11,635 bases of DNA from Smittium culicis. Lineage: Eukaryota > Kickxellomycota > Harpellomycetes > Harpellales > Legeriomycetaceae. Below, piece after piece: positions 1 through 8,335 of this stretch. The stretch covers positions 1 through 11,635 of the forward strand of contig LSSN01001904.1 in NCBI GenBank assembly GCA_001970855.1. The letters are read 5' to 3'. The stretch's first letter is position 1; each line of letters begins with the position of its first letter. The notes under the pieces were generated by a model. It searched no databases. It was not told the origin of the DNA and saw only the letters and a program-made list of their open reading frames with translations. The translations under genes were made by a program, and so were the position numbers.

Positions 1-1420
1 CAACTAATGAATTAAATAACAACGGAATTATAAATTTACACAATTTGAATATAAATTTTATATTTAACTTGAGCTGGTATGATTTTCGACGAATTTTCCT
101 ATTTTTATAAACAGCAATGGCATTATAATAAATTCAAAATGAATCATAATTAACGAAATAGAACTTTTGTTATAGTTGAGAAATTTATTATGAAAGGCTT
201 ATTTGTGAACGAGTTTAATATTACCTATTAGATACATAATAATAGTGATATAAATTGAAATCAATTTTTAAGATTATGATAAAATAAAAAGTAATAAAGA
301 ATTGATTTATTTCAATGCCAATAAGTTGAAGTTTTCTTATTCATTCGATCCAGCATGAATAATTAGCATTGCTCAAGTTGAATTATTTTTATCCAGAACC
401 AAGTCCAAAAATGCTTTTATGGTATTTTATCAATATTTGCTAGCAAATAACCCAGCTTTGTAGACACTGATTAAACTTTTATGGAAGTAGATATTTTTTG
501 AGTTGAAAAAAACTCTCGGCACAACTTTTAATAAACTGTATATTATATTATGAATCAAATAATAGGTTTATTATAATTATTTATCAAATATTAAATATTA
601 GAAAAACTTATGAGTAGTTCAAGATTTTTCTAATTAATAAAAAATAGCGGCAAAATCAAATTCAAAGTAAGGTATGAAATAGAAAGGAAAAAAATTTTAA
701 ACATTTTCAAATATTCTATCTAGTTCATAACACTGAATTCAGTGTAAAATATATATCAATAAAAATTTTACGCTGTAAAAAAATAATTATATTATAAAAA
801 CCAGGAATTAAAATTGTATAAATATCACCTGAGTAAAAAATTCAGTTTGAGCATATCTTTGTTTATTTAGATAAATTTTCAATAGCTCTTGTTCAATTAA
901 TACTCCGAAATACATAACTTTATGCATATTCTAGCGAACGAGATCCATATATTTTTATATGCAAATATAAAGTGAATGATACTAGCTAATTGTAAATTCG
1001 ACTAAAAATAAGTTTGAAAATTAAGCATATTTTTTTTCATTTCTTTTAGGTACGAATTAAATGTAATTATGTATTAAACTCGCATAATTGAAACTATTGG
1101 TATAATTTAAACTTGAATCAAGCCGATTATGCTTGCGATGGCAGAGCTAACTATCTCAAGCATATATGCAAGGATACTTGGTCATGCTACATATCCTCGG
1201 ATTCTACACTGCGTTAATATACATATAATTATTAATTATTAAAATTTAGGGTAAGTATTATGAATTAAAATTATTTATTAATGTAAACTAAAGCTATAAC
1301 AAGACTAAGTTTTAACTATGCAAACTTTAGTTTTTTAAACAGTTTTTACCAGATTAACATTCTAATAATTTCTATATGAATCTTACTAAAGCGTTTAATG
1401 ATTATTAATTCATTGATTAA
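1..1420. other. A+T-rich intergenic region, no gene seen
   Basis: This stretch is very A+T-rich and dense in stop codons on both strands, and I see no start-to-stop frame resembling a protein and no tRNA-like or rRNA-like segment. A pyrimidine-rich run ending in TTTTAG at about 1030-1049 resembles an intron 3' end, but no open frame follows it. The only compositionally distinct part is a G+C-richer islet at 1115-1214 (about 44% G+C by hand count), inside a 41-codon plus-strand frame without an ATG (1092-1217). The last four bases, TTAA at 1417-1420, form the left target site of the transposon copy that follows. Confidence 0.6.
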
Positions 1421-1799
1421 TGCATTCCTGGGCTGTAGACTGATTTTGATCTACCAAATATAGCCAACCGAGTTCAATATAGATAAATTAATTTTACGGA
1501 TCATACAATTATTGGTTTGCACGGGTCTATCAGCTAATAGTTTACAATATTTATAAATGATAATCGAATCAATCTATGTATGTTTTAGCCCATTCCCACC
1601 CAACACCTTTGAAATAGCATTGTTTGATTCGTTTATCGTTTAAAGGTAAATTTATTATTTGTTGCAACCTTACAGTATACCAATATTTCTTAGGGCCTCG
1701 GAATTAAGGTACTTTAGTTGAACACAGTTGGCTAAATTATGTAGATTAAAAATAGTCTACTGTGCGAAAAAGATAATATTTTCATTGGATGGGAAAGAG
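1421..1799 (-). mobile_element. piggyBac-like MITE copy A, interrupted by copy B
   Basis: This is an old copy of a short non-coding transposon in reverse orientation, split by a second copy. Its pieces are 1421-1588 and 1779-1799, which sum to 189 bp against 188 bp for the free copy at 3840-4027. It is preceded by TTAA (1417-1420). The left end matches the reverse complement of the free copy: 37 of 44 positions agree from the conserved GTAGAC (1435) onward. Near the break, about 18 of 21 positions agree (1553-1573). The small right piece, TTGGATGGGAAAGAG, matches the reverse complement of the free copy's first bases (TTGGACGGGAAAGGG). The right flank CTAT (1800-1803) would be a decayed TTAA. 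It carries no coding capacity and would have depended on a transposase encoded elsewhere. The alignment is by eye. Assignment to piggyBac rests on TTAA target sites and CCC ends. Confidence 0.7.
1589..1774 (+). mobile_element. piggyBac-like MITE copy B, nested in copy A
   Basis: This 186-bp non-coding copy lies in forward orientation and begins CCCATTCCCACCCAACACC, close to CCCTTTCCCGTCCAACAC at the start of the free copy (3840). Its 3' half is well conserved: from CCTCGG to GTCTAC (1696-1760) it matches 3949-4013 without gaps, 53 of 65 positions by hand count. The flanks TTAG (1585-1588) and AATA (1775-1778) stand where TTAA target duplications are expected and are decayed. The right terminal repeat is also degenerate: it ends GAT where the free copy ends GGG. 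It sits inside copy A about 20 bp from that copy's end, in opposite orientation, so it is the younger of the two. It lies about 520 bp upstream of the transaldolase start codon. Confidence 0.75.
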
Positions 1800-2087
1800 C
1801 TATGCGGCTTACCAATCAGAAATATAATTAGTTTATCGGGATCAATCGATATAATTATTGTTCCTAAGCTTTCTAAATTTGAGTTGCGCATTTATAATTA
1901 CCAGTAGCCAATAAAGTAAATATAATTAGATTGTGTCCCTTCAGTTACATCCCAATTATAGTAACTAAGCTTTAATAAAGGACCAATTAAATGTTGATAG
2001 TTGCGATCTGCGCTATTTTTCAGATTACAAATCAAATTTACTGCTGGATAGGTTAAGACTCAACTCATGCTTAAACGGAAGGTTAAT

Positions 2088-2248
2088 CCAATCGATTTTC
2101 ACTAATGCTTTGTGGAGAGTTACATTACTCATCAAATAAAGAGTAAAGATAACATGCTTGAACGATTCATAGTTGAAAGTATAGCGTAACCAATTTAAAA
2201 ATTCAATATAAATAGCTGAGTAAATTCCCTTACATTTAGAATTATAAA
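2088..2248 (+). promoter_or_regulatory. Putative transaldolase core promoter (CCAAT, TATAAA)
   Basis: A CCAAT pentamer at 2088-2092 lies about 205 bp upstream of the transaldolase ATG, and a TATAAA at 2243-2248 lies about 50 bp upstream of it. These spacings are plausible for a fungal promoter with a short 5' leader. The bases just before the ATG are AAAA, a favourable eukaryotic start context with A at -3. Both motifs are common by chance in A+T-rich DNA, so the call rests on position alone. Confidence 0.35.
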
Positions 2249-2297
2249 ACCTGTACACAAAACAAAGTATATTCATAGCTTTTAAAATCTCTCAAAA

Positions 2298-3263
2298 ATG
2301 TCTTCTATCTTGGATCAACTTAAAACCCAAACTGTTGTTGTCGCTGACACCGGTGACTTTGAAGCTATTGCTCAATACAAGCCCACTGATGCCACCACCA
2401 ACCCTTCACTCATCCTTGCTGCTAGTGCCAAGCCTGACTATGCTCATCTTTTGGATGAAGCTGTACAATATGCCAAAAACAATGCTTCTGGCATTGACCA
2501 ACAAGTCGAAGTAGCCACCAACAAGCTAATTACCAACTTTGGTGTCGAAATCTTGAAGCATGTTCCAGGACGTGTCTCAACTGAAGTTGATGCTAGATTG
2601 TCTTTCGACAAGCAAGCCACAATCAACAAAGCTCTTGAACTTATCAAACTCTACGAAGCTCAAAACATCAGCAAAGATAGAATTTTGATCAAGATGGCCT
2701 CCACTTGGGAAGGTATTCAAGCCGCCCATGAACTCGAAACCAAACACGGTATCCACTGTAATTTGACTCTACTCTTCTCTTTCGCCCAAGCTGTTGCCTG
2801 TGCCGAAGCTGGTGTCACTCTCATCTCCCCATTCGTAGGTAGAATTTTGGATTGGTACAAGGCTTCCACTGGCTCTACTTATTCCCAAACTGAAGATCCA
2901 GGCGTTTTGAGTGTTAAGAAAATCTACAACTACTACAAGCAACACGGTTACAACACCATTGTCATGGGAGCTTCCTTCAGAAACGTCGGTGAAATCAAAG
3001 AACTAGCTGGCTGTGATTACTTGACTATTAGCCCTGATCTCCTCAAGGCTCTCCAAAATGAAGAAGCTACTTTGGAACGCAAATTGTCTCCTGAACTATC
3101 CAAACAATCCCCAATTGAAAAAATCCACCTTGATGAAGCTGAATTCAGATGGTTACACAACCAAGACCAGATGGCTGTTGAAAAACTCAGCGACGGTATT
3201 AGAAAATTCAATGCTGACGGTGAAAAACTCGCCAATATCCTTAGAGCCAAGCTTTCTCAATAA
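2298..3263 (+). CDS. TAL1: Transaldolase (EC 2.2.1.2), intact and intronless
   Basis: Transaldolase reversibly moves a dihydroxyacetone unit from sedoheptulose 7-phosphate to glyceraldehyde 3-phosphate, giving erythrose 4-phosphate and fructose 6-phosphate in the cytosolic non-oxidative pentose phosphate pathway. The 321-residue product spans the whole TIM-barrel family (E. coli TalB 317, yeast Tal1 335). Visible family marks are Asp17, [10 protein letters not shown] (31-40, with Asn35), STEVDAR (94-100, with Glu96), the Schiff-base lysine Lys132 in [26 protein letters not shown] (151-165), [13 protein letters not shown] (175-187) and Arg228 in GASFRN. No active-site residue looks lost. The ATG at 2298 gives the usual fungal N-terminus (MSSILDQLK) in a good AAAA context. 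Codons are richer in C-ending forms (GCC, ACC, ATC, AAG) than in the neighbouring gene, which suggests high expression. No signal peptide or membrane segment is seen. The next gene is convergent. Confidence 0.97.
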   Translation: MSSILDQLKTQTVVVADTGDFEAIAQYKPTDATTNPSLILAASAKPDYAHLLDEAVQYAKNNASGIDQQVEVATNKLITNFGVEILKHVPGRVSTEVDARLSFDKQATINKALELIKLYEAQNISKDRILIKMASTWEGIQAAHELETKHGIHCNLTLLFSFAQAVACAEAGVTLISPFVGRILDWYKASTGSTYSQTEDPGVLSVKKIYNYYKQHGYNTIVMGASFRNVGEIKELAGCDYLTISPDLLKALQNEEATLERKLSPELSKQSPIEKIHLDEAEFRWLHNQDQMAVEKLSDGIRKFNADGEKLANILRAKLSQ

Positions 3264-3386
3264 TTTTTTAAAGGCTCCATTTATCTTTACCTCAAGATCA
3301 AGTGTACATTCATAATTTTCTATTTCTACCTATTTTTTGCTTTTTTTTAAACTCTCTTTACTACTCACCAATGTGTAGGATAAGGC

Positions 3387-3392
3387 AATAAA
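3387..3392 (+). terminator. Candidate poly(A) signal of the transaldolase gene
   Basis: An AATAAA hexamer lies 124 bases after the transaldolase stop codon, following T-rich runs at 3331-3351 and before others at 3412-3440. The arrangement suits a fungal 3' end, but the motif is frequent in such A+T-rich DNA. Confidence 0.35.
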
Positions 3393-3839
3393 TTATACAC
3401 CAATATTTTAGTATTTTTTTCTACCACTACCTTTTTTTTATGCCAAACTCGTATATATTTAGTCATTTATTAACAGACTTGAATATTAACTTCAGATTTG
3501 ATAATATATGATTTATATATAAGATTATTAAATAATAGTTATTTTACATTTATAATCGTATTCACATATTTGTTTTAGCATTGTTAAAATTTTATTTTTT
3601 TAATTGCTAATTGATAGAATAACAATCCAAGGATTGAAATGGTATGTAATAACTGTGTTCAATGTACGCACATCAATTAAAAAAATTACACCCTATAATT
3701 TTTTTAGGTCATAAAACTTTCAACACATGTATAGTTAAAAGCAGATAAAATAGATAATTTTAGCTATGTTTAAAAAATATCGAGCCTATCCTAGTAACTG
3801 AAAGGATTGGGGCCTTGTTGGGTGAAATGTGATACTTAA

Positions 3840-4027
3840 CCCTTTCCCGTCCAACACTCTTTAAAAAAAAAATTTATTGATTCGCTGATGATTTATAAGT
3901 GTATATATTATTTGCTTATATTATATGATAAATCAATAATTCATAAGTCCTCGGAAATATAGCACAATAATTGAATATAGTTGGCTATATTAGGTAGATC
4001 AAAAATAGTCTACCGCCCGTGAATGGG
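3840..4027 (+). mobile_element. piggyBac-like MITE copy C with perfect TTAA flanks
   Basis: This 188-bp non-coding element begins CCCTTTCCCG and ends CGTGAATGGG. It is flanked on both sides by an exact TTAA (3836-3839 and 4028-4031), the target duplication typical of piggyBac-type transposition. The ends are imperfect inverted repeats (CCCTTTCCCG against CCCATTCACG, 8 of 10 identical). Inside are a 9-bp perfect inverted repeat, TTATTGATT (3874-3882) with AATCAATAA (3931-3939), and a subterminal palindrome, GGTAGA and TCTACC (3993-4014). Two related copies lie at 1421-1799. It sits in the convergent spacer and interrupts no gene. It encodes no transposase. Its intact flanks suggest it is the youngest of the three. 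Confidence 0.8.
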
Positions 4028-4181
4028 TTAAAATGTAACATGTTTATTAGCTCTAAATAATAATGTTTGATTAAGTAAAGGTATCCTAGCATTTCTAATG
4101 AATAAAAAAAATATGAATTCTCAATAACCAAGATTTTATATCATGCATCAACTATTTAGTTAAATAAATACAACTAAATCG

Positions 4182-4187
4182 TTTATT
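4182..4187 (-). terminator. Candidate poly(A) signal of the PPR-like gene
   Basis: TTTATT on the plus strand reads AATAAA on the minus strand, 47 bases past the stop codon of the minus-strand gene (stop 4234-4236). The position is plausible for a short 3' UTR. The motif is weak evidence in A+T-rich DNA. Confidence 0.3.
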
Positions 4188-4233
4188 TTCACTACATGAA
4201 TGCTGTCAAGTTCATAACTAGATAGTGTAACTC

Positions 4234-7200
4234 TTATAGCTGTAAATAGCTGCTCAAATAAGAGTAATTTTTGTCTTTAATATGTTCAATTACCGCTGAG
4301 TTTGATAAGCTCCCATCACTGCTCGAAATCGATTCCTTGAATATTATGAGCTGTTTTGACCATTCGGGCGTTAGTTCTAGTAACTTTAAATTCAAAAACT
4401 TTTTAGATACATTACTTTCACCTCTTAATAATATGTTTGCAAAGATTTGATCGCTTGTTGCTAAAGAATCTTCGGGGCAGTTTGCTTGTACTATTGGATG
4501 ATTTTTATCTTCAAATGAAGGGGGTAATTTAATAAAGTCTTGGTTTGGATATTCACTAGTAGACTTTATTGTTGATAAGAATTTATCCATAATATTCAAC
4601 AGATGATCCAAAATTTTAAATTCATAGCCACTTTTACTGATAGTGCCATTGTCAAGTTTCTCTAACGATTCGCCTAGGTATTTACCACAAAGCTCAGTCT
4701 TGTCACTGGTATTAGAAGGGTTATAAGTTCCGAAAAATAAATTTATTAATTTTCTTGATATAGTCGTTGACTCAGTTTCCCAAACGGAAAGTTTATGATA
4801 TATAGACGATTTTTTTAGCAACGCTTCGATTGCTACTGAATGAATTTCAATAAAATTTTTCAGATTACCTAAAGGTTTTTCAGATCTTCCGAGTAGAAAT
4901 TCTTGGAGAAAAGCACTTGATAAATAGAACAATATTTCAATTTCAAAATAACTAAGGTCTAATACTTTAGAAAATTCTGCATTGCTAGTAACTTTCGATG
5001 ATGAAGTCTTGTTCACAATTTCTTTTGAAACTAGCCCTGATACCAAAGATAAAAACTTCTCTGATACCGAATATACCTCTTTTGACTCTAAATAAACACG
5101 CAACACTTTAACAAGTTGTTCCAAGTTTTGAGAATAGAAGCTAAGGATCATTTTGAATGTAGGAATGGATATCTCTGATTCTATCTCTATCTCACTATTC
5201 GCATTCTTTTCAATATACTTGCTCAGCATAAGCTCGCCCTCTTTAATAATCTCATATTCACTGCCAGCTTTGTTATTTCCAACATCCTGAAAAGCAAAGC
5301 AGCATCTAATAACGCCCTTTTCAATGTTCCAGTCATTAATCAAGCCCAATAAACTCGATTCATTTACTAACTCAAGAACTACTTTAAATACTTCTTGCCG
5401 ATAAACACGCAAACTTTCGTCGGTATAAATTTCGGGCTGACTCAGGCCTTTTTCGTCATTTACACTCTCGCCAACAGCTAAGTAGCTTCGTCTAATAGCA
5501 CTAGCACAACAATTCAGAATAGATACTATAACAGGTACTGTCAAATAAGATCCTTTCTCAAAGCCTGGAGAAACTTTAGTATTATTTATCCCATCTTTTA
5601 GTTCCTTGTAAATAATATCTATTGCAAATTTTGAAAACCTAAAGTCGTTTGCACACATGGTAAAAAGTTGAAGATAGTACTTATTATCTTTAAACCGAGT
5701 TACTAAATCTTCGGCTGGAGTATCTAGCACACTATATCTTTTAAAAATAAACTCATTAACAACGTTTGACAATCTTTGATACTGGCTTTTGAATATATCA
5801 AAACTATTTGATAAACTAGCTGACCACAAAAATACAAAGTGCATTTGCCTACTCCATCGAATCCTATGCTTTGAAGTCAGCTTTGAGACTTCTAAAAGCG
5901 CTTTATTAAAGGGTAATTTTGGTCTGAACATAGATTTTTGTGTCGATACAATAAATGCTCGACTAACTTCTCGATCTGAGCTAAGGATGCTGTATTTAGA
6001 GTTTTTTGACAAGTATCCAATCGGAAGAGTGCATATCATTGCTGGCAAAAAAAGCTTATTAGAAATTGTCCCTGTTTTAAGGGTACTAAGCGCGTTACCT
6101 AATAGGGAATTTTTCCAGGTATTTCTAACGCGAGATTTATAATTTGGGTACAAAGCACAAGTCCAAAGTAAAAAAATGTAGTCGGCCTGGTTTAATTTCA
6201 TGTATCGCCTTAAAATATTGAAGTATTTGTTGACATCATCGATATCAAAGTCTTGTGGAAATACTAAGAGACCAAGTGCATTACATTGCATAAGGAGTTT
6301 GTATTGCTCAAAGCGATTCCTCTGATTACTAACTCCTTCAGAGACCAAAAGTGAGGGAGATCTTTCTGATTCAATTTCTAGCTTTTTCCAGCCGTTTTTG
6401 AGCAAGCTAATTAGATTTTCATTTTCATACATTCGCTCTATACTCCCAGAACATAAGGATTTAAATGTAGCCGAGTTATGAAATCTTTCTGAAAATACTG
6501 TGAAAGGAACCATGCACTTCATTGAGTTAACATAAAACTGCAGCTTGATTGAAATGATGTCTATATTAATCATTTCTAAATCAGAGTTGGAAATCTGGCT
6601 ATTAATCAGTACTTTTTCCAAGAATCCTAGCGATTCTTCCAAGTGACCTAGTTCAGACATACAATTAGCTACACTACAAACAGCTTCGAAAATTATTGCA
6701 AAATCTTTGCCTTTTTTTTGGATGATTCCAGGAATTAGAGAGATTAAAATCTCTCTTGCTTTACTTAGATCCAAAATATTTGCGAATGCTATGACGAGCT
6801 CCGCCTTTATCGCATCTGAAGTTTCTGCTCCGTATAATTGTCTGTAAATATAATTGACGCGTTCTTTGTTTTCTGCATAACCGTATGCCTATATTTAAAT
6901 AAACATACGTTATATTGATGAATATAATGACCGAAGGTTATTTAAATATTATGAATCAGGAATAATTTATGCTTTTTTTGAATAAGAATCGATATAAAAT
7001 TACATACTATACTAAATAAAGGCACATACTCTGATAATTTTAGATAATAGACTCTCTGTGTATAAAGAGATATCTATTTCATCTTTATAACCGGAACTCT
7101 TTAGCAATAATATAGCTTTTTTCCCGCAATAGGTTCTATGTGGCAGACTATTAAACTTTTTATCTGTCAAAATGTCTAGTAGCCTAGTAATAGTTTTGTG

Positions 7201-7854
7201 ATTAATTTTTGCAAACTTGGGGTTGTAGCTGTCTTTAAATTCTTTTGTAATTTTTCTTATCAAATAAAATATTGATTGTGTGTCATTTGAGTTTTTTGCT
7301 GTATCTAATAAAACTTGGAATAGTTTGCTATCATTTATTATTAGAATCGCATCTTTATCAGATTCGCTCTGATAATTTGAAGAAAAAATTAAGTTTGATT
7401 GATCGCATATAACATTCTTGCTTATTTTTAATTCATCTACTATTTTAAAAGCGGACTGCAGATCACCTAGCTGAGTGAATTCCAATAATTTACTCATATA
7501 AAAATCACGGGTATAGATTTTTTTTGAATCTTTTATAGAATCACAATTCGAGTTATTTTTTTGTTGTTCGAATTTACTATATTTAGATCTATTTATTACA
7601 GTTTTTTCGAGACTCTCAATTGTTTTATCGAATATTCTTGTCATATGAGTTAGGTTCATTTCATCGCTTTCATTATTGAAATGTTTAAATCTCAACTGAG
7701 CATTATTTAACGGTTTCCCATGTAATAAAATATATTTATCTTTTGTGAATAGTTTTTTTTGAGCGTATAAAGTGTATGGGATCCTCGATTGGTATATCTT
7801 AGGCATACTCCGAATGGTGAAGGGCTTATTTGACACTCCAGCAGCTCTCAACAT
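4234..7854 (-). CDS. PPR-like, probably mitochondrial protein, two exons
   Basis: The coding sequence is 7854-7030 joined to 6888-4234, giving a predicted 1159-residue protein. Exon 1 starts at an ATG with an in-frame TAA directly before it and encodes 275 residues. The N-terminus (MLRAAGVSNK, then several Arg and Lys with few acidic residues to about 45) looks like a mitochondrial presequence. PPR-like helix-turn-helix units are visible at about 117-147 (FYMSKLLEFTQLGDLQSAF), 177-207, 264-298, 299-334 and 338-370. The last three are consecutive, and the 264-298 unit is completed only by splicing (SLLSKIIR then AYGYAENKERV). This suggests a mitochondrial RNA-binding factor for RNA maturation, stability or translation, as is usual for fungal PPR proteins. 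Exact orthology (for example Pet309-like) cannot be judged by eye. The C-terminal half is helical, rich in Ser, Glu and Lys, and unrecognised. The second open frame alone has no ATG near its start (it would need TTG at 6774), which supports the join. Confidence 0.8.
6889..7029 (-). other. Spliceosomal intron in the PPR-like gene, 141 bp
   Basis: Read on the minus strand, the intron starts GTATGT (7029-7024) directly after the Arg275 codon AGA and ends TATAG (6889 last base) just before GCA TAC GGT. It is phase 0. Without removal, an in-frame TAG follows at 7014-7012. A branch-point-like AATATAAC lies at 6916-6909, about 20 bases before the acceptor. After splicing, the two frames read continuously through a PPR-like repeat. 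A second GTATGT begins 20 bases further into the intron, but it lies past the in-frame TAG and so could not serve as the donor. RNA evidence would settle the junction. Confidence 0.85.
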
Positions 7855-8164
7855 TTATGATTATGTATAGAAATTTGATCGCGTTTCAAAAATGCAAACC
7901 GAGTTTAATGCAATTTAGATATTATATTTAGCTAGGATTTTTATCAACAGTAAAAAATTTTGACTTTTTCCTTATTTTCTTTTGTAAATGTCTATAAGTG
8001 AAAATGTAGGTAATTAGAATCTATAACTTACATGAAAATACAAATAGAGCCCAAGGTTGAAAAGGAAATGTAATAAGTGCAATTAGCCAAGAGATCAATA
8101 ATTTCTACTGTAAAGAATTAACTTGGTCTTTAAACTCTGTTAGATTTTGATATGATTCGTCTAA

Positions 8165-8335
8165 CCAATAATCTGACTCTAACAGTTCAAATTTTTATTG
8201 GTTTTAATTGGCCTAACTATTTCTAAAGCAAAACGTTCATTCGACAGAATTATTGTATTTTTTAGATTTGGTTGGATCAAAGTTATAAGCTATAAGCTTT
8301 TGCTTTTAGTTTTTATTGGAGTTATTGATTATTGG
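8165..8335 (-). promoter_or_regulatory. Cluster of CCAAT motifs upstream of the PPR-like gene
   Basis: Four ATTGG pentamers (8197, 8207, 8315, 8331), which read CCAAT on the gene's strand, and one CCAAT on the plus strand (8165-8169) occur within 171 bp. They lie about 310-480 bp upstream of the PPR-like start codon. The first forms a 9-bp perfect inverted repeat, AACCAATAA (8164-8172) with TTATTGGTT (8195-8203). CCAAT is bound by the Hap2/3/5 (NF-Y) complex in fungi, which controls many mitochondrial genes. The link to this gene is inferred from position only. Confidence 0.25.

Larger units (their letters stand above)
3264..4233. other. Convergent 3' spacer between the two genes
   Basis: This 970-bp spacer separates the stop of the plus-strand transaldolase from the stop of the minus-strand PPR-like gene. 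It contains the presumed 3' UTRs of both genes, candidate poly(A) signals facing each other (3387-3392 and 4182-4187) and one transposon copy (3840-4027). No further gene, tRNA or convincing open frame was seen here. Confidence 0.6.

Noticed and set aside
393..590. A minus-strand stop-free stretch of about 50 codons without ATG, including VVPRVFFNSKNIYF.
   Set aside because: It has no start, no family resemblance and ordinary local composition. This length is expected by chance.
1030..1050. A pyrimidine-rich tract ending TTTTAG that resembles an intron acceptor.
   Set aside because: No frame following it stays open for more than about 14 codons, and no matching donor or exon was found.
2025..2276. 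An 83-codon minus-strand frame starting 22 bp from the transaldolase ATG.
   Set aside because: It fills the presumed transaldolase promoter and leader. The opposite strand is also open across most of it, its product resembles no family I know, and it has no separate promoter. A chance frame is more likely.
2444..3315. Shorter frames of 67-85 codons overlapping the transaldolase gene on either strand.
   Set aside because: Each lies mostly in another frame of an intact, highly conserved enzyme gene, and none resembles a protein.
5789..6142. A 117-codon plus-strand frame inside the PPR-like gene.
   Set aside because: It lies wholly antisense to the long, repeat-bearing coding frame and shows no domain, so it is a shadow frame.
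8079..8110. A weak resemblance (AGATCAATAATTTCTACTG) to the subterminal part of the short transposon family.
   Set aside because: It needs a gap, covers under 20 bases and has neither terminal repeats nor TTAA flanks. It is probably coincidence in A+T-rich DNA.
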